Shown one piece after another: positions 18,453-26,601 of a DNA stretch of 64,000 nucleotides. Source of the DNA: an uncultured Myxococcales bacterium (GTDB taxonomy: Bacteria > Myxococcota_A > Polyangia > Polyangiales > Polyangiaceae); NCBI GenBank assembly GCA_937949945.1, contig CALFEQ010000191.1, forward strand, positions 1 through 64,000. The letters are read 5' to 3'. Numbering within the stretch: position 1 is the first letter of the stretch; every line of letters begins with the position of its first letter. The notes beneath the pieces were generated by a model, which saw nothing but the letters and a program-made list of their open reading frames with translations, did no database searches and had not been told where the DNA came from. The position numbers and the translations under genes are program-made.

Positions 18453-20605
18453 GCACCCTGCTCGTACCGCGATCCGACGTCAGCGAGTTCCGCAAGCGCT
18501 ATCGCTGGATGGCGCTCGTCGCCTTCCTCGCATTCGCGGTCGTCATCGGCCGCTGCTTCCATCTCCAGATCCTGCGCGGCACCGAATACGCGCAGATCGC
18601 CCACGAGAACGTCATTCGCCGAGTGACGCTGCCCACGACGCGCGGGATCGTGCGCGACGCGTACGGCCGCGTGCTCGCGTCGAGCCGCCCCTCCTTCAAC
18701 GTGCTCCTCGTGCCGGGCCGCGTGATGCCGAGCGCCAGACCGGCACGCCGAGGGGTGAAGGGCGCCGAGGAGCAGGACAGCTTCTCGCGCGTCGCGGACA
18801 CCCTTCGGCTCAACCCGGACGAGCGGCAGCGTCTCGCGGCGCGCATCCGTGACGCCTGCATCACCGACGAGGATCGCTCGCCGTGCTGGCGTCCGATCCT
18901 CGTGCGCGAGGATCTGTCGCGCGACATCGTCGCCGAGATCAAGCAGCACGCGAGCGAGCTACCCGGCGTGGAGGTCGTCAGCCAGCCGGTCCGGTACTAC
19001 CCGTACAAGAACACGGGCGCGCACTTCCTCGGGTACACGAGCGAGATCAACGCCGAGACGCTCGCGAAGTACCGCCCGCCCGGATACGAGAACCTCACGC
19101 CGGAGGAGCGGCAGAAGATCAACCCCCTCGGCTACGAGATGGGAGACATCGTCGGTGCGACCGGCGTCGAGCACGCGTGGGAGAGCTACCTGCGCGGGCA
19201 ACGCGGCTGGGAGAAGCGTGTCGTCGACGCGCGCGGCCGATACCGCACGGGGCCCGAAGCCGAGCGTCTGCTCGACGCGCCCTCGCGGCAGGAGCCGATT
19301 CCGGGGCGTGACCTCCGGCTCACCATCGACATGGAGCTCGAGCAGGCCGTCGAGCGCGCGATGCGCCCCCACGCGGCGGGCGCCGTCGTCGTCGTCGACG
19401 TGAGGACCGGCCGCCTCCTCGCGCTCTACTCCAAGCCGGACTTCGATCCGAACGACCTCGCGGGCGGGGCCGGCCGCGAGCGCATCCGCGAAGCCTTCAA
19501 GAAGCTCTACAGCGATCCGCTCCGCCCGATGCTCGACAAGACGATGTCGGGCGTGTTCCACCCGGGCTCGACGTTCAAGCCCTTCTCCGCCCTCGCCGCG
19601 CTCGAGGACAAGCTCATTCCGCCGACCGACAAGGAGCGCTGCGACGGCTATCTGACGTTCGGGCGCCGCATCTTCCGTTGCGCGCACGTGCACGGCAAGG
19701 TCGACATGCGCGAGGCGATCGCGCAGTCGTGCAACATCTACTTCTTCAAGCTCGCCGAGTCGGTCGGCATGGACCGCATCGCGCGCATCGCGAACGAGTT
19801 CGGCCTCGGGCAGAAGACCGGCATCGGCGTGAACCCGGAGGCGGCAGGCCGGATCCCGACGCGTTCCTGGTACGCGCTGCGGTACAAGGGACAGTTCCGC
19901 ATCGGCTTCACGCTCAACACGTCGATCGGTCAGGGCGCGACCACCGTGACGCCGCTCCAGCTCGCGATGGCGTACGCCGCGCTCGCCAACGGCGGCACCG
20001 TCTACTCGCCGCAGCTCGTGCGCGCGGTCGAGACGAGCGACGGCGCCGTCGTGCAGGACTTCCCGCCGCGCGTGCGTCAGAAGGCGAAGATCTCGCCCGA
20101 GAACCTCGCGCGCGTGAACGATGCGCTCTACGCCGTCGTCAACGACGAGAAGGGCACCGCGTTCCCCGTGCGCGACCGCACGATCGAGGTCGCGGGCAAG
20201 ACGGGGACGGCGCAGACCGGTTACGTGAACACGGGCAACGACGACCCGAAGAAGGCCTGGTACCTCTCGCGCGACCACGCCTGGTTCGCGGCCTACTCGC
20301 CGGCGCGGGCACCCGAGATCGCCGTCGTCGTGCTCGTGGAGCACGGCGGATCCGGTCCCACCGTGGCCGCGCCGATCGCGATGCAGATCATCAAGGAGTA
20401 CCACCGGCAGAAGGAGGCCCGCGCGACCAAGCTCGCCGCGCGCGAGACGAAGCGCCCCGACGCGAAGGAGGCGCCGGAGAAGAGGCCCGCGCCGGGCATC
20501 GCGGCTCCTGCTCCGGCTCCGCGGGATCCGGCGCCGTCCGATCCGACCGGCATCCCCGAGCCCTCGCCGACCGAGCCGCCGCCGCGGGAGGACGACGAGC
20601 CATGA
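18449..20605 (+). CDS. mrdA: Penicillin-binding protein 2 (peptidoglycan transpeptidase)
   Basis: 718-residue class B PBP that cross-links new peptidoglycan in the elongasome. Seen: an N-terminal membrane helix (about 25-45), a dimerisation or pedestal domain, and a transpeptidase domain with STFK (active Ser374), SCN (427-429) and KTG (584-586). The tail beyond about residue 660 is a Lys/Ala then Pro-rich extension of about 60 residues that E. coli PBP2 lacks. A GAGGAG-type ribosome site precedes the ATG. The start overlaps the mreD stop by 4 bp, and its stop overlaps the rodA start by 4 bp. Confidence 0.97.
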   Translation: MSTLLVPRSDVSEFRKRYRWMALVAFLAFAVVIGRCFHLQILRGTEYAQIAHENVIRRVTLPTTRGIVRDAYGRVLASSRPSFNVLLVPGRVMPSARPARRGVKGAEEQDSFSRVADTLRLNPDERQRLAARIRDACITDEDRSPCWRPILVREDLSRDIVAEIKQHASELPGVEVVSQPVRYYPYKNTGAHFLGYTSEINAETLAKYRPPGYENLTPEERQKINPLGYEMGDIVGATGVEHAWESYLRGQRGWEKRVVDARGRYRTGPEAERLLDAPSRQEPIPGRDLRLTIDMELEQAVERAMRPHAAGAVVVVDVRTGRLLALYSKPDFDPNDLAGGAGRERIREAFKKLYSDPLRPMLDKTMSGVFHPGSTFKPFSALAALEDKLIPPTDKERCDGYLTFGRRIFRCAHVHGKVDMREAIAQSCNIYFFKLAESVGMDRIARIANEFGLGQKTGIGVNPEAAGRIPTRSWYALRYKGQFRIGFTLNTSIGQGATTVTPLQLAMAYAALANGGTVYSPQLVRAVETSDGAVVQDFPPRVRQKAKISPENLARVNDALYAVVNDEKGTAFPVRDRTIEVAGKTGTAQTGYVNTGNDDPKKAWYLSRDHAWFAAYSPARAPEIAVVVLVEHGGSGPTVAAPIAMQIIKEYHRQKEARATKLAARETKRPDAKEAPEKRPAPGIAAPAPAPRDPAPSDPTGIPEPSPTEPPPREDDEP

Positions 20606-21759
20606 TGATCCGACGCGATCAGGCGCGGTTCTTCGGGATGCCGCGGGACAGCTTCGATTGGACGCTGTTCCTCACGACCTGCACGATCGCCGTCTTCGGC
20701 GTCATCAACCTCTACTCGGCCACGAGCGTCGCGCGCGCCGCCCTCTCGGACATCTACATCCAGCAGGTCTACTGGCTCGTGCTCGGAGGCATCCTCGGCG
20801 GCGTCGTCGCCGTCATCGACTACCGGCACTACGAGCGCCTCGGCTACCTGCTGTACGGCGTCGGGATCGTCTTCCTCGTCCTCGTATTCATCCTCGGCAA
20901 GGACATCCGCGGCAGCTCGCGATGGATCGCGATCGGGAGCTTCGGGTTCCAGCCGAGCGAGTTCACGAAGCTGTTCTTGATCATCGCGCTCGCGAAGTAC
21001 CTCCACGACGATCCGCGGACGGAGGCGCGCGGCATCAAGGACCTCATCGTGCCGGCGGCGCTCACGGGCATCCCGACGGTCCTCATCATGAAGCAGCCGG
21101 ACCTCGGCACGGCGCTCATCCACCTCTGCATCTTCGGCACGATCTGCATGCTGACGAGGATTCGATGGCAGACGCTCGTCGGCATCGCCGTGAGCGTCGC
21201 CATCGCGATCCCGCTCGCGTGGACGTACCTGATGAAGGACTACCAGAAGCAGCGCGTCCTCGTGTTCCTGAACCCGGAGGAGAACCTCCTCGGCTCCGGA
21301 TGGCACGCGCACCACGCGCGCGTCGCGATCGGCAACGGCGGCCTCAAGGGTCAGGGCTTCATGCAGGGGACGCAGAACCAGTTCCTCTTCCTCCCCGACC
21401 AGCACTCGGACTTCCCGTTCGCCGTGTTCGCGGAGGATTGGGGCTTCCTCGGCTGCTTCGTCCTCGTGTCGCTCTACGCGTTCCTCGTCCTATGGGCGAT
21501 CCGCATCGCCGCGACCGCGAAGGATCGCTTCGGCGCCGTGCTCGCGATCGGGGTCGGCGCGCTCATCTTCTGGCACGCCGTCTTCAACCTCGGGATGGTC
21601 ACGGGCCTCTTGCCCGTCGTCGGCGTGACCTTGCCGCTCTTCTCGGCGGGCGGTTCGAGCGTCGTCACGATCATGCTGGGCATCGGCCTTCTGATGAACG
21701 TGTCGATGCGCCGTTACTGGGGCTCGCCGACGCGTACGGGTCTCCTCCTCCGCGACTGA
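20602..21759 (+). CDS. rodA: Peptidoglycan glycosyltransferase RodA (SEDS family)
   Basis: 385-residue SEDS membrane protein that polymerises lipid II glycan chains together with PBP2. It has about ten hydrophobic helices. Characteristic blocks include 'GSSRWI', 'FQPSEFTKL', 'KQPDLGTALI', 'NPEENLLGSGWHAHHARVAIGNGGLKGQGF', 'FLPDQHSDFPFAVFAEDWGF' and 'TGLLPVVGVTLPLFSAGGSS'. The Asp in the LPDQHSDF(P) loop region expected for catalysis is present. Its ATG overlaps the mrdA stop. It is the last gene of the operon, and no strong terminator follows. Confidence 0.97.
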   Translation: MMIRRDQARFFGMPRDSFDWTLFLTTCTIAVFGVINLYSATSVARAALSDIYIQQVYWLVLGGILGGVVAVIDYRHYERLGYLLYGVGIVFLVLVFILGKDIRGSSRWIAIGSFGFQPSEFTKLFLIIALAKYLHDDPRTEARGIKDLIVPAALTGIPTVLIMKQPDLGTALIHLCIFGTICMLTRIRWQTLVGIAVSVAIAIPLAWTYLMKDYQKQRVLVFLNPEENLLGSGWHAHHARVAIGNGGLKGQGFMQGTQNQFLFLPDQHSDFPFAVFAEDWGFLGCFVLVSLYAFLVLWAIRIAATAKDRFGAVLAIGVGALIFWHAVFNLGMVTGLLPVVGVTLPLFSAGGSSVVTIMLGIGLLMNVSMRRYWGSPTRTGLLLRD

Positions 21760-21835
21760 GGGCGACCCGCTAGCCGCCCCCTGCTCGTGCGCAGACGAGC
21801 GGTCGTCGCGAGGAACCGGTCGAACCGCCCTCCCC

Positions 21836-21849
21836 TGGAGCCTGGAGCC
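21836..21849 (+). repeat. TGGAGCC heptamer pair (single arm)
   Basis: Two perfect copies of the dispersed heptamer in the 232-bp gap after rodA. No GGCTCCA partner arm is found on the rodA side, so this is a solo or decayed arm. A 6-bp hairpin GCTCGT / ACGAGC lies just upstream, near 21783-21800. Confidence 0.75.
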
Positions 21850-21899
21850 TCTGCCGCGGAGGACTGAGGAGCGCCCGCGGTACGAGGGAGCGAAACGTT

Positions 21900-21905
21900 T
21901 ACAAT
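21900..21905 (+). promoter_or_regulatory. Possible -10 element TACAAT
   Basis: TACAAT matches the sigma-70 -10 consensus at 5 of 6 positions and sits in a locally AT-richer patch 87 bp before the small lipoprotein gene. No clear -35 hexamer is found at 16-18 bp upstream. Confidence 0.25.
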
Positions 21906-21991
21906 GTAGGTGTAGGTACGCGTCACCACTGAGTCTCGGCACGGCTGTGCCCGCGCATCGGAGCTCAGGCGTTGTGCTAGGGTCGCGCGCC

Positions 21992-22405
21992 ATGCGCAGC
22001 ACCCTCACTGGTTTGGTCGCCGTGTCGCTCTCCGCCTTCGCCATCGCGGTCACCGCGTGTGCAGAGGCGCCGCCCGTCGAGGAGGACCTCGACAGCTTGG
22101 CGCGTGAGGAGGAGGCCACGGAGCCCGAAACCAAGGTGACGCTGCCTCCTCCGTCGAACCCGACGACCGAGACGACGGACGCGGGCAAGAAGGACGAGGA
22201 GGAGGAAGAGGAGAAGAAGGACGAGCCGCCTCCGCCGCCTCCGCCGCCGCCTCCGACGAACGAGATCTGCGACGAGACCGACCCGTCGTACGACATCAAG
22301 TACCTGGCCGCGTCGCTGGCCGGCACCCTGCAGCCGTGTCCGTGCTCGACGGGCGAATGCTGCTACGCGGTGCTCGGCATCGAGTTCGGCTGCCTGCCGA
22401 AGTGA
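21992..22405 (+). CDS. Small Cys-rich lipoprotein
   Basis: Function unknown. The 137-residue product has a signal peptide and lipobox (VTAC), then an acidic and Pro-rich low-complexity linker with runs of Glu/Lys and ten prolines. The C-terminal knob of about 45 residues has six cysteines (in CDE, PCPC, ECC and GC), probably disulfide-bonded. The architecture is lipid anchor, flexible spacer and small disulfide domain, probably surface-displayed. The start is the ATG directly before the signal sequence; a GTG 45 bases upstream is possible but would bury it. The gene ends 6 bp before element E and its terminator hairpin. Confidence 0.75.
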   Translation: MRSTLTGLVAVSLSAFAIAVTACAEAPPVEEDLDSLAREEEATEPETKVTLPPPSNPTTETTDAGKKDEEEEEEKKDEPPPPPPPPPPTNEICDETDPSYDIKYLAASLAGTLQPCPCSTGECCYAVLGIEFGCLPK

Positions 22406-22457
22406 GATCAGGCTCCAGGCTCCGGGCTAGAGGCTCCGGGGATTGAAGCTCCAGCGC

Positions 22458-22496
22458 GGCTCGCGAGGTCCTCACGCCTCGCGAGCCTTTGCTTTC
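22458..22496 (+). terminator. Strong intrinsic terminator inside element E
   Basis: A perfect 11-bp stem GGCTCGCGAGG / CCTCGCGAGCC with an 8-nt loop is followed by TTTGCTTT. It lies 53 bp after the lipoprotein stop and can serve the plus-strand transcript. Confidence 0.7.
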
Positions 22497-22513
22497 CGAG
22501 CGGAAGATCGTCA

Positions 22514-22551
22514 GCGCTCGCTGCGCAACGAGGCGCTCGCTGCGCAACGAG
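22514..22551. repeat. 19-bp perfect tandem duplication
   Basis: The 19-mer GCGCTCGCTGCGCAACGAG occurs twice head to tail, with the start of a degenerate third copy. It is inside element E and non-coding. Confidence 0.85.
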
Positions 22552-22731
22552 GCACTTGCGAAGCGCGCGGAGGTAGAGAAGCCCGACGGAGAGACCGAGG
22601 ACCCGGCGGGCCGTCTGTCATGACCGCGTCGGACGACGCGATGCGCACGCGCTGCGACGCGCGCCGCGGCTCACCCCAACTGGAGCCTGGAGCCCGGAGC
22701 CTGGAGCCTAATTGGCTGGAGCCTGATGGCC

Positions 22732-23379
22732 TCACTGCGCCGCGCTGCCGGCCTGGAGCACCATCAGGTGGAACTTCGCGAACTCGCACTGGCCGAGCGT
22801 GAAGAGCACCTCGGTGAGCAAGCGGTACGGCGTGTTCTCGTCGGCGATGATGATCGCCTCGCTCGAGCTCGGGTCCTTGCCCGTGGCGAGGCGGACCTGA
22901 CGATCGCGCTCGCGCCAGCTCTGGAGCGCGTTGGCGAGCGGGACGATGTAGAGGTCGGTCGGGCCCGATCGCTTGTACTTGCCCTCGACACCGTGCGTGG
23001 CGTCCGCGGGCACGGGCGCGACGATGTTGTCGTCGACGATGATCGAGCTCTTCGAGATGAGGACCGCCACGCCCTCCTGCGAGGCCTCCGTCGTCAGAAC
23101 GCTCTTCGGCATCGTGAGGTCCGACGACTGCGGGAGCGAGGCCGACGACTGGCTCATGCTCTTGAGCAAGAAGACGAGGATGATCGTCATCATGTCGAGC
23201 ATGGCCGTGATGTTCAGAAAGTCGATCTCCGGCTCGACGCGGTTCTTGTTGATCGCACGGCGAAGCTCACGCTTGTAGCGCGCCACGCTCGCAGGCTTCT
23301 GTCGTTCCGGCGGCGAGCCGGCCGGGGACGCGGCGCCAGCCGGGGGCGCACCGGGCGGAGGCTGGTTGGGCGGCATCAT
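22732..23379 (-). CDS. ExbD/TolR-family transport protein (minus-strand module, second ExbD)
   Basis: 215 residues. A Pro/Ala-rich cytoplasmic N-terminus is followed by one membrane helix (about 53-73). It is preceded by 'EIDFLNITAMLDMMTIILVFLL', with the conserved helix Asp that carries protons in ExbD/TolR/MotB-like stators. A periplasmic domain of about 130 residues follows. It would pair with an ExbB-type channel to turn proton flow into mechanical work at the outer membrane. It overlaps the preceding exbD by 4 bp, so the two are coupled. The module order is exbB (24725), exbD (23924), this gene. Confidence 0.88.
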   Translation of the reverse strand: MMPPNQPPPGAPPAGAASPAGSPPERQKPASVARYKRELRRAINKNRVEPEIDFLNITAMLDMMTIILVFLLKSMSQSSASLPQSSDLTMPKSVLTTEASQEGVAVLISKSSIIVDDNIVAPVPADATHGVEGKYKRSGPTDLYIVPLANALQSWRERDRQVRLATGKDPSSSEAIIIADENTPYRLLTEVLFTLGQCEFAKFHLMVLQAGSAAQ

Positions 23380-23924
23380 CGTGCGACTCCGAAGGTGACG
23401 TCCGGGAACAGAGGCTCACCCGCCTCGTCGTTTCGGACCGCGTCCATCGTGCTGATCACCACCTGATACGGGATCGGCGGGTTCGCGCTGATCGTGACGC
23501 CCATCTCCTCCTTGAACTCGGGCGCGGCTCCCTTGAGCTTCGCCGCGCACGCCTTGAGCGCAGCGAAATCGTACTTCCCGTCCTTCTTCGGGATGGCGAT
23601 GCCCGGTCCGGTGTCGTTGCAGCCGGGAGCGACGTTGCCGCCTCGTGCCTTGAGGCTGAAGCCGTCCGGCACGATGAGGATCGTGAAGCCCAGCGTGGGC
23701 TGCGTCGATGCGCGTGCGCCGCTGCCCGCGCGCGGCGGGAAGGTGTCGATCGTCGCCGTGAAGGTGACGCTGATCGTCGCGAGCACGAACATCAACACGT
23801 TCGTGATGATGTCGAGGAACGGGACGATGTTGAGCTCGCCGCCCGCTTCGTCCGGAGCGAGCTCCTTCGGCCGCGCGAGCCGACGGATCTTGCTTCGCTG
23901 CTGGGCGCTGAGTTTCTCGGCCAT
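23376..23924 (-). CDS. ExbD/TolR-family transport protein (minus-strand module, first ExbD)
   Basis: 182 residues with a basic N-terminus, then the ExbD core 'ELNIVPFLDIITNVLMFVLATISV' holding the proton-carrying Asp at the start of the only membrane helix. A periplasmic domain of about 110 residues with a Gly/Ser-rich insert follows. It lies 93 bp downstream of the minus-strand exbB gene and overlaps the next exbD by 4 bp. Two different ExbD-type subunits next to one ExbB suggest a hetero-oligomeric stator. Confidence 0.9.
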   Translation of the reverse strand: MAEKLSAQQRSKIRRLARPKELAPDEAGGELNIVPFLDIITNVLMFVLATISVTFTATIDTFPPRAGSGARASTQPTLGFTILIVPDGFSLKARGGNVAPGCNDTGPGIAIPKKDGKYDFAALKACAAKLKGAAPEFKEEMGVTISANPPIPYQVVISTMDAVRNDEAGEPLFPDVTFGVAR

Positions 23925-24017
23925 CTCTCCTACTCCGCGGCTCGCTGCGCGATCACCCTCCCCGTTCGCCGCCGATCAGGCTCGGTCGAGCCCCGCATGC
24001 CGAACGAGGCTCGAGGC

Positions 24018-24725
24018 TCAGTACCCGCCAGGCCGCGTCTGGATCGTGAGGAGGTTGAAGACGCGCTCCTGGGTGGCGTCGAGGTCGTGCTGAATGGTCT
24101 TGGCGCGCTGGTGGAGAATGAGGTGCGCGACCATGCAGACGACGGCGATGCCGAGGCCGAGCGCCGTGTTGTACATGGCCTCCGCGATACCGTTCGCGAG
24201 GATGCGCTGACGGTCGGCCGCGGAGAGGCCGGGCGCGGAGACCGCGCCGAACGTGTGGATGAGGCCGAGAACCGTTCCGAGAAGACCGATGAGCGTGGCG
24301 ATGTTCGCGAGCGACCAGAGCGAGCCGATCCGCTTCTCGACGGCCGGACGCAGCTCGCCCATCTTCTCGCTCATCGCAGCGTCGATCTCGTCGGGCCCCT
24401 TGTTCGCGTGCGTGAGGCCCGCCTTCACGAGCTGCAGCGTCGGGTAGTCGCCCGCGTCACAGAGCTTGATCGCGCGGTCGATGTTGCCCGCCACGACCAG
24501 CTTCTTGATCTGGGCGAAGAACTCCTTCGAGTTGACCCGGTACTTGCTCAGCTGGAATGCCGTGCGCTCGACGATCAGCGCGATGACGAGCGCGCTGACC
24601 ACGAGGTTCATCGAGAGGAAAGTGGGGTTCTCCTTGAAGGCTTCCATGAAGCCTCCACCCCCACCACCTCCAGCCGTCGCTGCAGGAGAGCCATCACTAA
24701 GGCTGCTCAGAAGAGCCACGAACAT
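24018..24725 (-). CDS. MotA/TolQ/ExbB proton channel protein (minus-strand module)
   Basis: 235 residues. An N-terminal hydrophobic segment with a Gly-rich loop (AGGGGGGGF) precedes the first main helix. The ExbB/TolQ core then has two long helices near 130-165 and 175-200 ('LWSLANIATLIGLLGTVLGLIHTFGAVSAPGLS' and 'GIAEAMYNTALGLGIAVVCMVAHLILHQRA'), the typical proton-path and dimer helices. It forms the pentameric ring of Ton/Tol/Mot-type motors. It is the first gene of the minus-strand module and diverges from a second module across a 1.1-kb spacer. No TonB, TolA or receptor gene is nearby. Confidence 0.92.
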   Translation of the reverse strand: MFVALLSSLSDGSPAATAGGGGGGGFMEAFKENPTFLSMNLVVSALVIALIVERTAFQLSKYRVNSKEFFAQIKKLVVAGNIDRAIKLCDAGDYPTLQLVKAGLTHANKGPDEIDAAMSEKMGELRPAVEKRIGSLWSLANIATLIGLLGTVLGLIHTFGAVSAPGLSAADRQRILANGIAEAMYNTALGLGIAVVCMVAHLILHQRAKTIQHDLDATQERVFNLLTIQTRPGGY

Positions 24726-25287
24726 CCTCGATGCTCCTTTCTAGTCCTCTCGATGCGAAGGGCCCCAGCCCTACGCTCTCCGCGCGCGTCGCACGCGTCG
24801 AATCTCGACATTCCATCCAGCCTTGCGCAGCCACTCGTGCGTGACCGGAGGCGAAGGTGCGATCTTCCTGCTGCTTTTGCGTTTCGATCTGGCGTGGTTG
24901 GGAAGCCCCAAGTGCGTCTGCGCCACGATAGCTGGGTACTTCCGACGAAGTCAACGAGGGCTCGGAGCGTGGGAAACGAGTCGGTTCCACGCGCTCTCGG
25001 ACGTTGGTCGCCGGTCGACGAGCTCGAACGAGCGCGAGCCCCTCGGGTTTCGGCGCCCTCCGCCCGCGCGTGTGGCAGCTCGCATGACCAAGGACGGCCC
25101 GAATGCTCGTGCTCGCCCTCCGGCTGAGCCGCCCGCGGACGAGCACCGCGGTGTCGGTCGCGATCGGTCACGAGAAGAAGACGCGCCACGGACGACGGGC
25201 CTCGACGCACGCGTGACCGCCTCGGCGGATTCCGGAACGACGCGTTGCCACTGCGCTCGCCGACGGCCTCCAGGATCGAGGACAAAC

Positions 25288-25307
25288 CTGGAATGTAGGC
25301 ATTCCAG
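25288..25307. promoter_or_regulatory. Palindromic operator-like site
   Basis: CTGGAATG, 4 bp, then CATTCCAG: a perfect inverted repeat with 8-bp arms in the divergent spacer. The form suits a dimeric regulator. The regulator is unknown. Confidence 0.45.
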
Positions 25308-25309
25308 CA

Positions 25310-25324
25310 TGGACGAAATATTGC
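25310..25324 (+). promoter_or_regulatory. Possible sigma-54 (-24/-12) promoter
   Basis: TGGACGAAATATTGC has TGG and TTGC at exactly the -24/-12 spacing of sigma-54 promoters. The middle bases differ from consensus. It is 516 bp upstream of the plus-strand exbB start, which would imply a long leader, so confidence is low. Confidence 0.25.
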
Positions 25325-25839
25325 GCAACCGTGCGAGACTACGGAACTTTAGCCGCGCGGAAAGAGCGAGAACGATCCCAAACTCTATTGACTGGGCGTG
25401 GTCTGTACCGTCAGACTTCACTTCGTCGGTTGGTGGAAACCGCTGAAGACGGAACCGCCCACCAGAAGAATGGGGTCGTCGACCGGAGGCGAAGAGGACC
25501 AGAAGAGGAAGCTTTGCCCCTCACCGGGTATCCGTTTCGACCGACGGTGGAAGGAAGCGGAAGTACGAGGGCGGTGCGACGAAGGTGTGCTCACCGATCA
25601 TGACGAAGCTTGCGTGATTCGAGCGTGAGACGATATCGTCCGCGCTCGCCCCACGAAAACGCCGGGAGCGAGCTCTCGGCGGTTCTGAGTGGGGACGCCG
25701 AAGGAGAAGCTTTCTTCTTCCGCCCCGAGACAGAGAACGGCCCAAAACTTCACCTCGCCTGCTGCGAGGCGAGACACTGATCGAAGACAAGGCGCGGCGG
25801 GCGCGAACCCCCGAAAAACGACCGGAAGGACGGAGCAAC

Positions 25840-26499
25840 ATGGCTGGTCTGTGGAAGGCATACAAAGAGGGCGGCGTCGTGATGATGAGCATCATCCTGA
25901 TGTGGTCGATCTTCACGATCGGCATCATCATCGAGCGCGCTCTCTATCTGTACGGCTCGTCGATCAACAAGGACGTGTTCCTCGCGACGATGCAGAAGTG
26001 CATCCTCGCTGGTGACGTCGCGAAGGCCGTGAAGATGTGCTCGGCCGCGAATGCGCCGCTCGCGCGCATCGTCCAGGCCGGCCTCATGAAGGTGAACCGC
26101 CCGGACGAGGAGGTTCAGGCCGCGATGGATGAGGCCGCCCTTCGTGAGCTCCCGCGCATCGCGAAGCGCACGGGCTTCCTCGCGCTCCTCGCGAACCTCT
26201 CGATGCTCTCCGGCCTCCTCGGCACGGTCACGGGCCTCATCACCTCCTTCGGCGCCGTCTCCGGTGAGAGCGTCGACCCGGCCCAGAAGGCGCGCATCCT
26301 CGCCGAGGGTATCTCGGAGGCCATGCACTGCACGTGGTTCGGCCTCTTCGTCGCCATCATCGGCCTCATCGGCTTCGCCGTCCTCAACGGCAAGACGCAG
26401 GCCCTCGAGGACGACATCAACGAGGCGAGCGTCCAGGTGCTCAACCTCGTCGTGACCAACCGTCAGAAGGTCAACCTCTCGGCCGTCCCGACGAGCTGA
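25840..26499 (+). CDS. MotA/TolQ/ExbB proton channel protein (plus-strand module)
   Basis: 219 residues. The first helix is at about 11-33 ('GGVVMMSIILMWSIFTIGIIIERALYLYG'). The conserved ExbB/TolQ pair of helices is at about 110-135 ('FLALLANLSMLSGLLGTVTGLITSFGAVSG') and 150-180 ('ISEAMHCTWFGLFVAIIGLIGFAVL'). A GGACGGAG-type ribosome site precedes the ATG. It heads a second module (exbB, exbD, exbD, membrane protein) that diverges from the minus-strand one. The two ExbB sequences are clearly different from each other, so this is an old duplication or two unrelated modules. Confidence 0.93.
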   Translation: MAGLWKAYKEGGVVMMSIILMWSIFTIGIIIERALYLYGSSINKDVFLATMQKCILAGDVAKAVKMCSAANAPLARIVQAGLMKVNRPDEEVQAAMDEAALRELPRIAKRTGFLALLANLSMLSGLLGTVTGLITSFGAVSGESVDPAQKARILAEGISEAMHCTWFGLFVAIIGLIGFAVLNGKTQALEDDINEASVQVLNLVVTNRQKVNLSAVPTS

Positions 26500-26510
26500 C
26501 CCGAACGGGC

Positions 26511-26525
26511 CGTGCATCGTGCACG
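26511..26525 (+). other. Small hairpin after exbB stop
   Basis: CGTGCA, TCG, TGCACG: a 6-bp stem with a 3-nt loop, 12 bp after the exbB stop and 32 bp before the stronger hairpin. Confidence 0.45.
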
Positions 26526-26556
26526 CGCCGCTCTCTCTATTGAACAGCCATGAAAT

Positions 26557-26578
26557 GGGGTCCACGGAAGTGGACCCC
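26557..26578 (+). promoter_or_regulatory. GNRA-capped hairpin in the exbB-exbD intergenic
   Basis: A perfect 9-bp stem GGGGTCCAC / GTGGACCCC is closed by a GGAA (GNRA) tetraloop. It lies between exbB and exbD of the plus-strand module and has no T run after it. It is likely an RNA stability or processing element that could set different ExbB and ExbD levels. Confidence 0.6.
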
Positions 26579-26601
26579 GCCCTCTCGATTCGGAGTCAGA
26601 C

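Larger units (their letters stand above)
22411..22723. repeat. Intergenic heptamer-flanked element E
   Basis: The left arm at 22411-22438 has four GGCTCC-type heptamers, one degenerate. The right arm at 22681-22723 has four TGGAGCC-type copies plus a fifth after 8 bp. The left arm starts 6 bp after the lipoprotein stop. The right arm ends 8 bp before the stop of the convergent exbD gene. The interior holds an 11-bp hairpin (22458-22487) and a 19-bp direct repeat (22514-22551). No gene was recognised in this 326-bp gap. Confidence 0.75.
24726..25839. other. 1.1-kb divergent spacer between the two ExbB/ExbD modules
   Basis: No gene could be supported. Reading frames here lack recognisable domains and have codon use unlike the neighbours. 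The base composition is less GC-rich than the genes, above all near 25280-25470. It contains an 8-bp-arm palindrome (25288-25307), directly followed by a sigma-54-like -24/-12 match (25310-25324), and a 6-bp hairpin near 25752. It should hold the promoters of both modules with long leaders, or an unrecognised small RNA. Confidence 0.55.

Noticed and set aside
24823..25446. Possible protein gene in the ExbB/ExbD spacer
   Set aside because: No domain, odd composition and no ribosome site. It overlaps other equally unconvincing frames on both strands.
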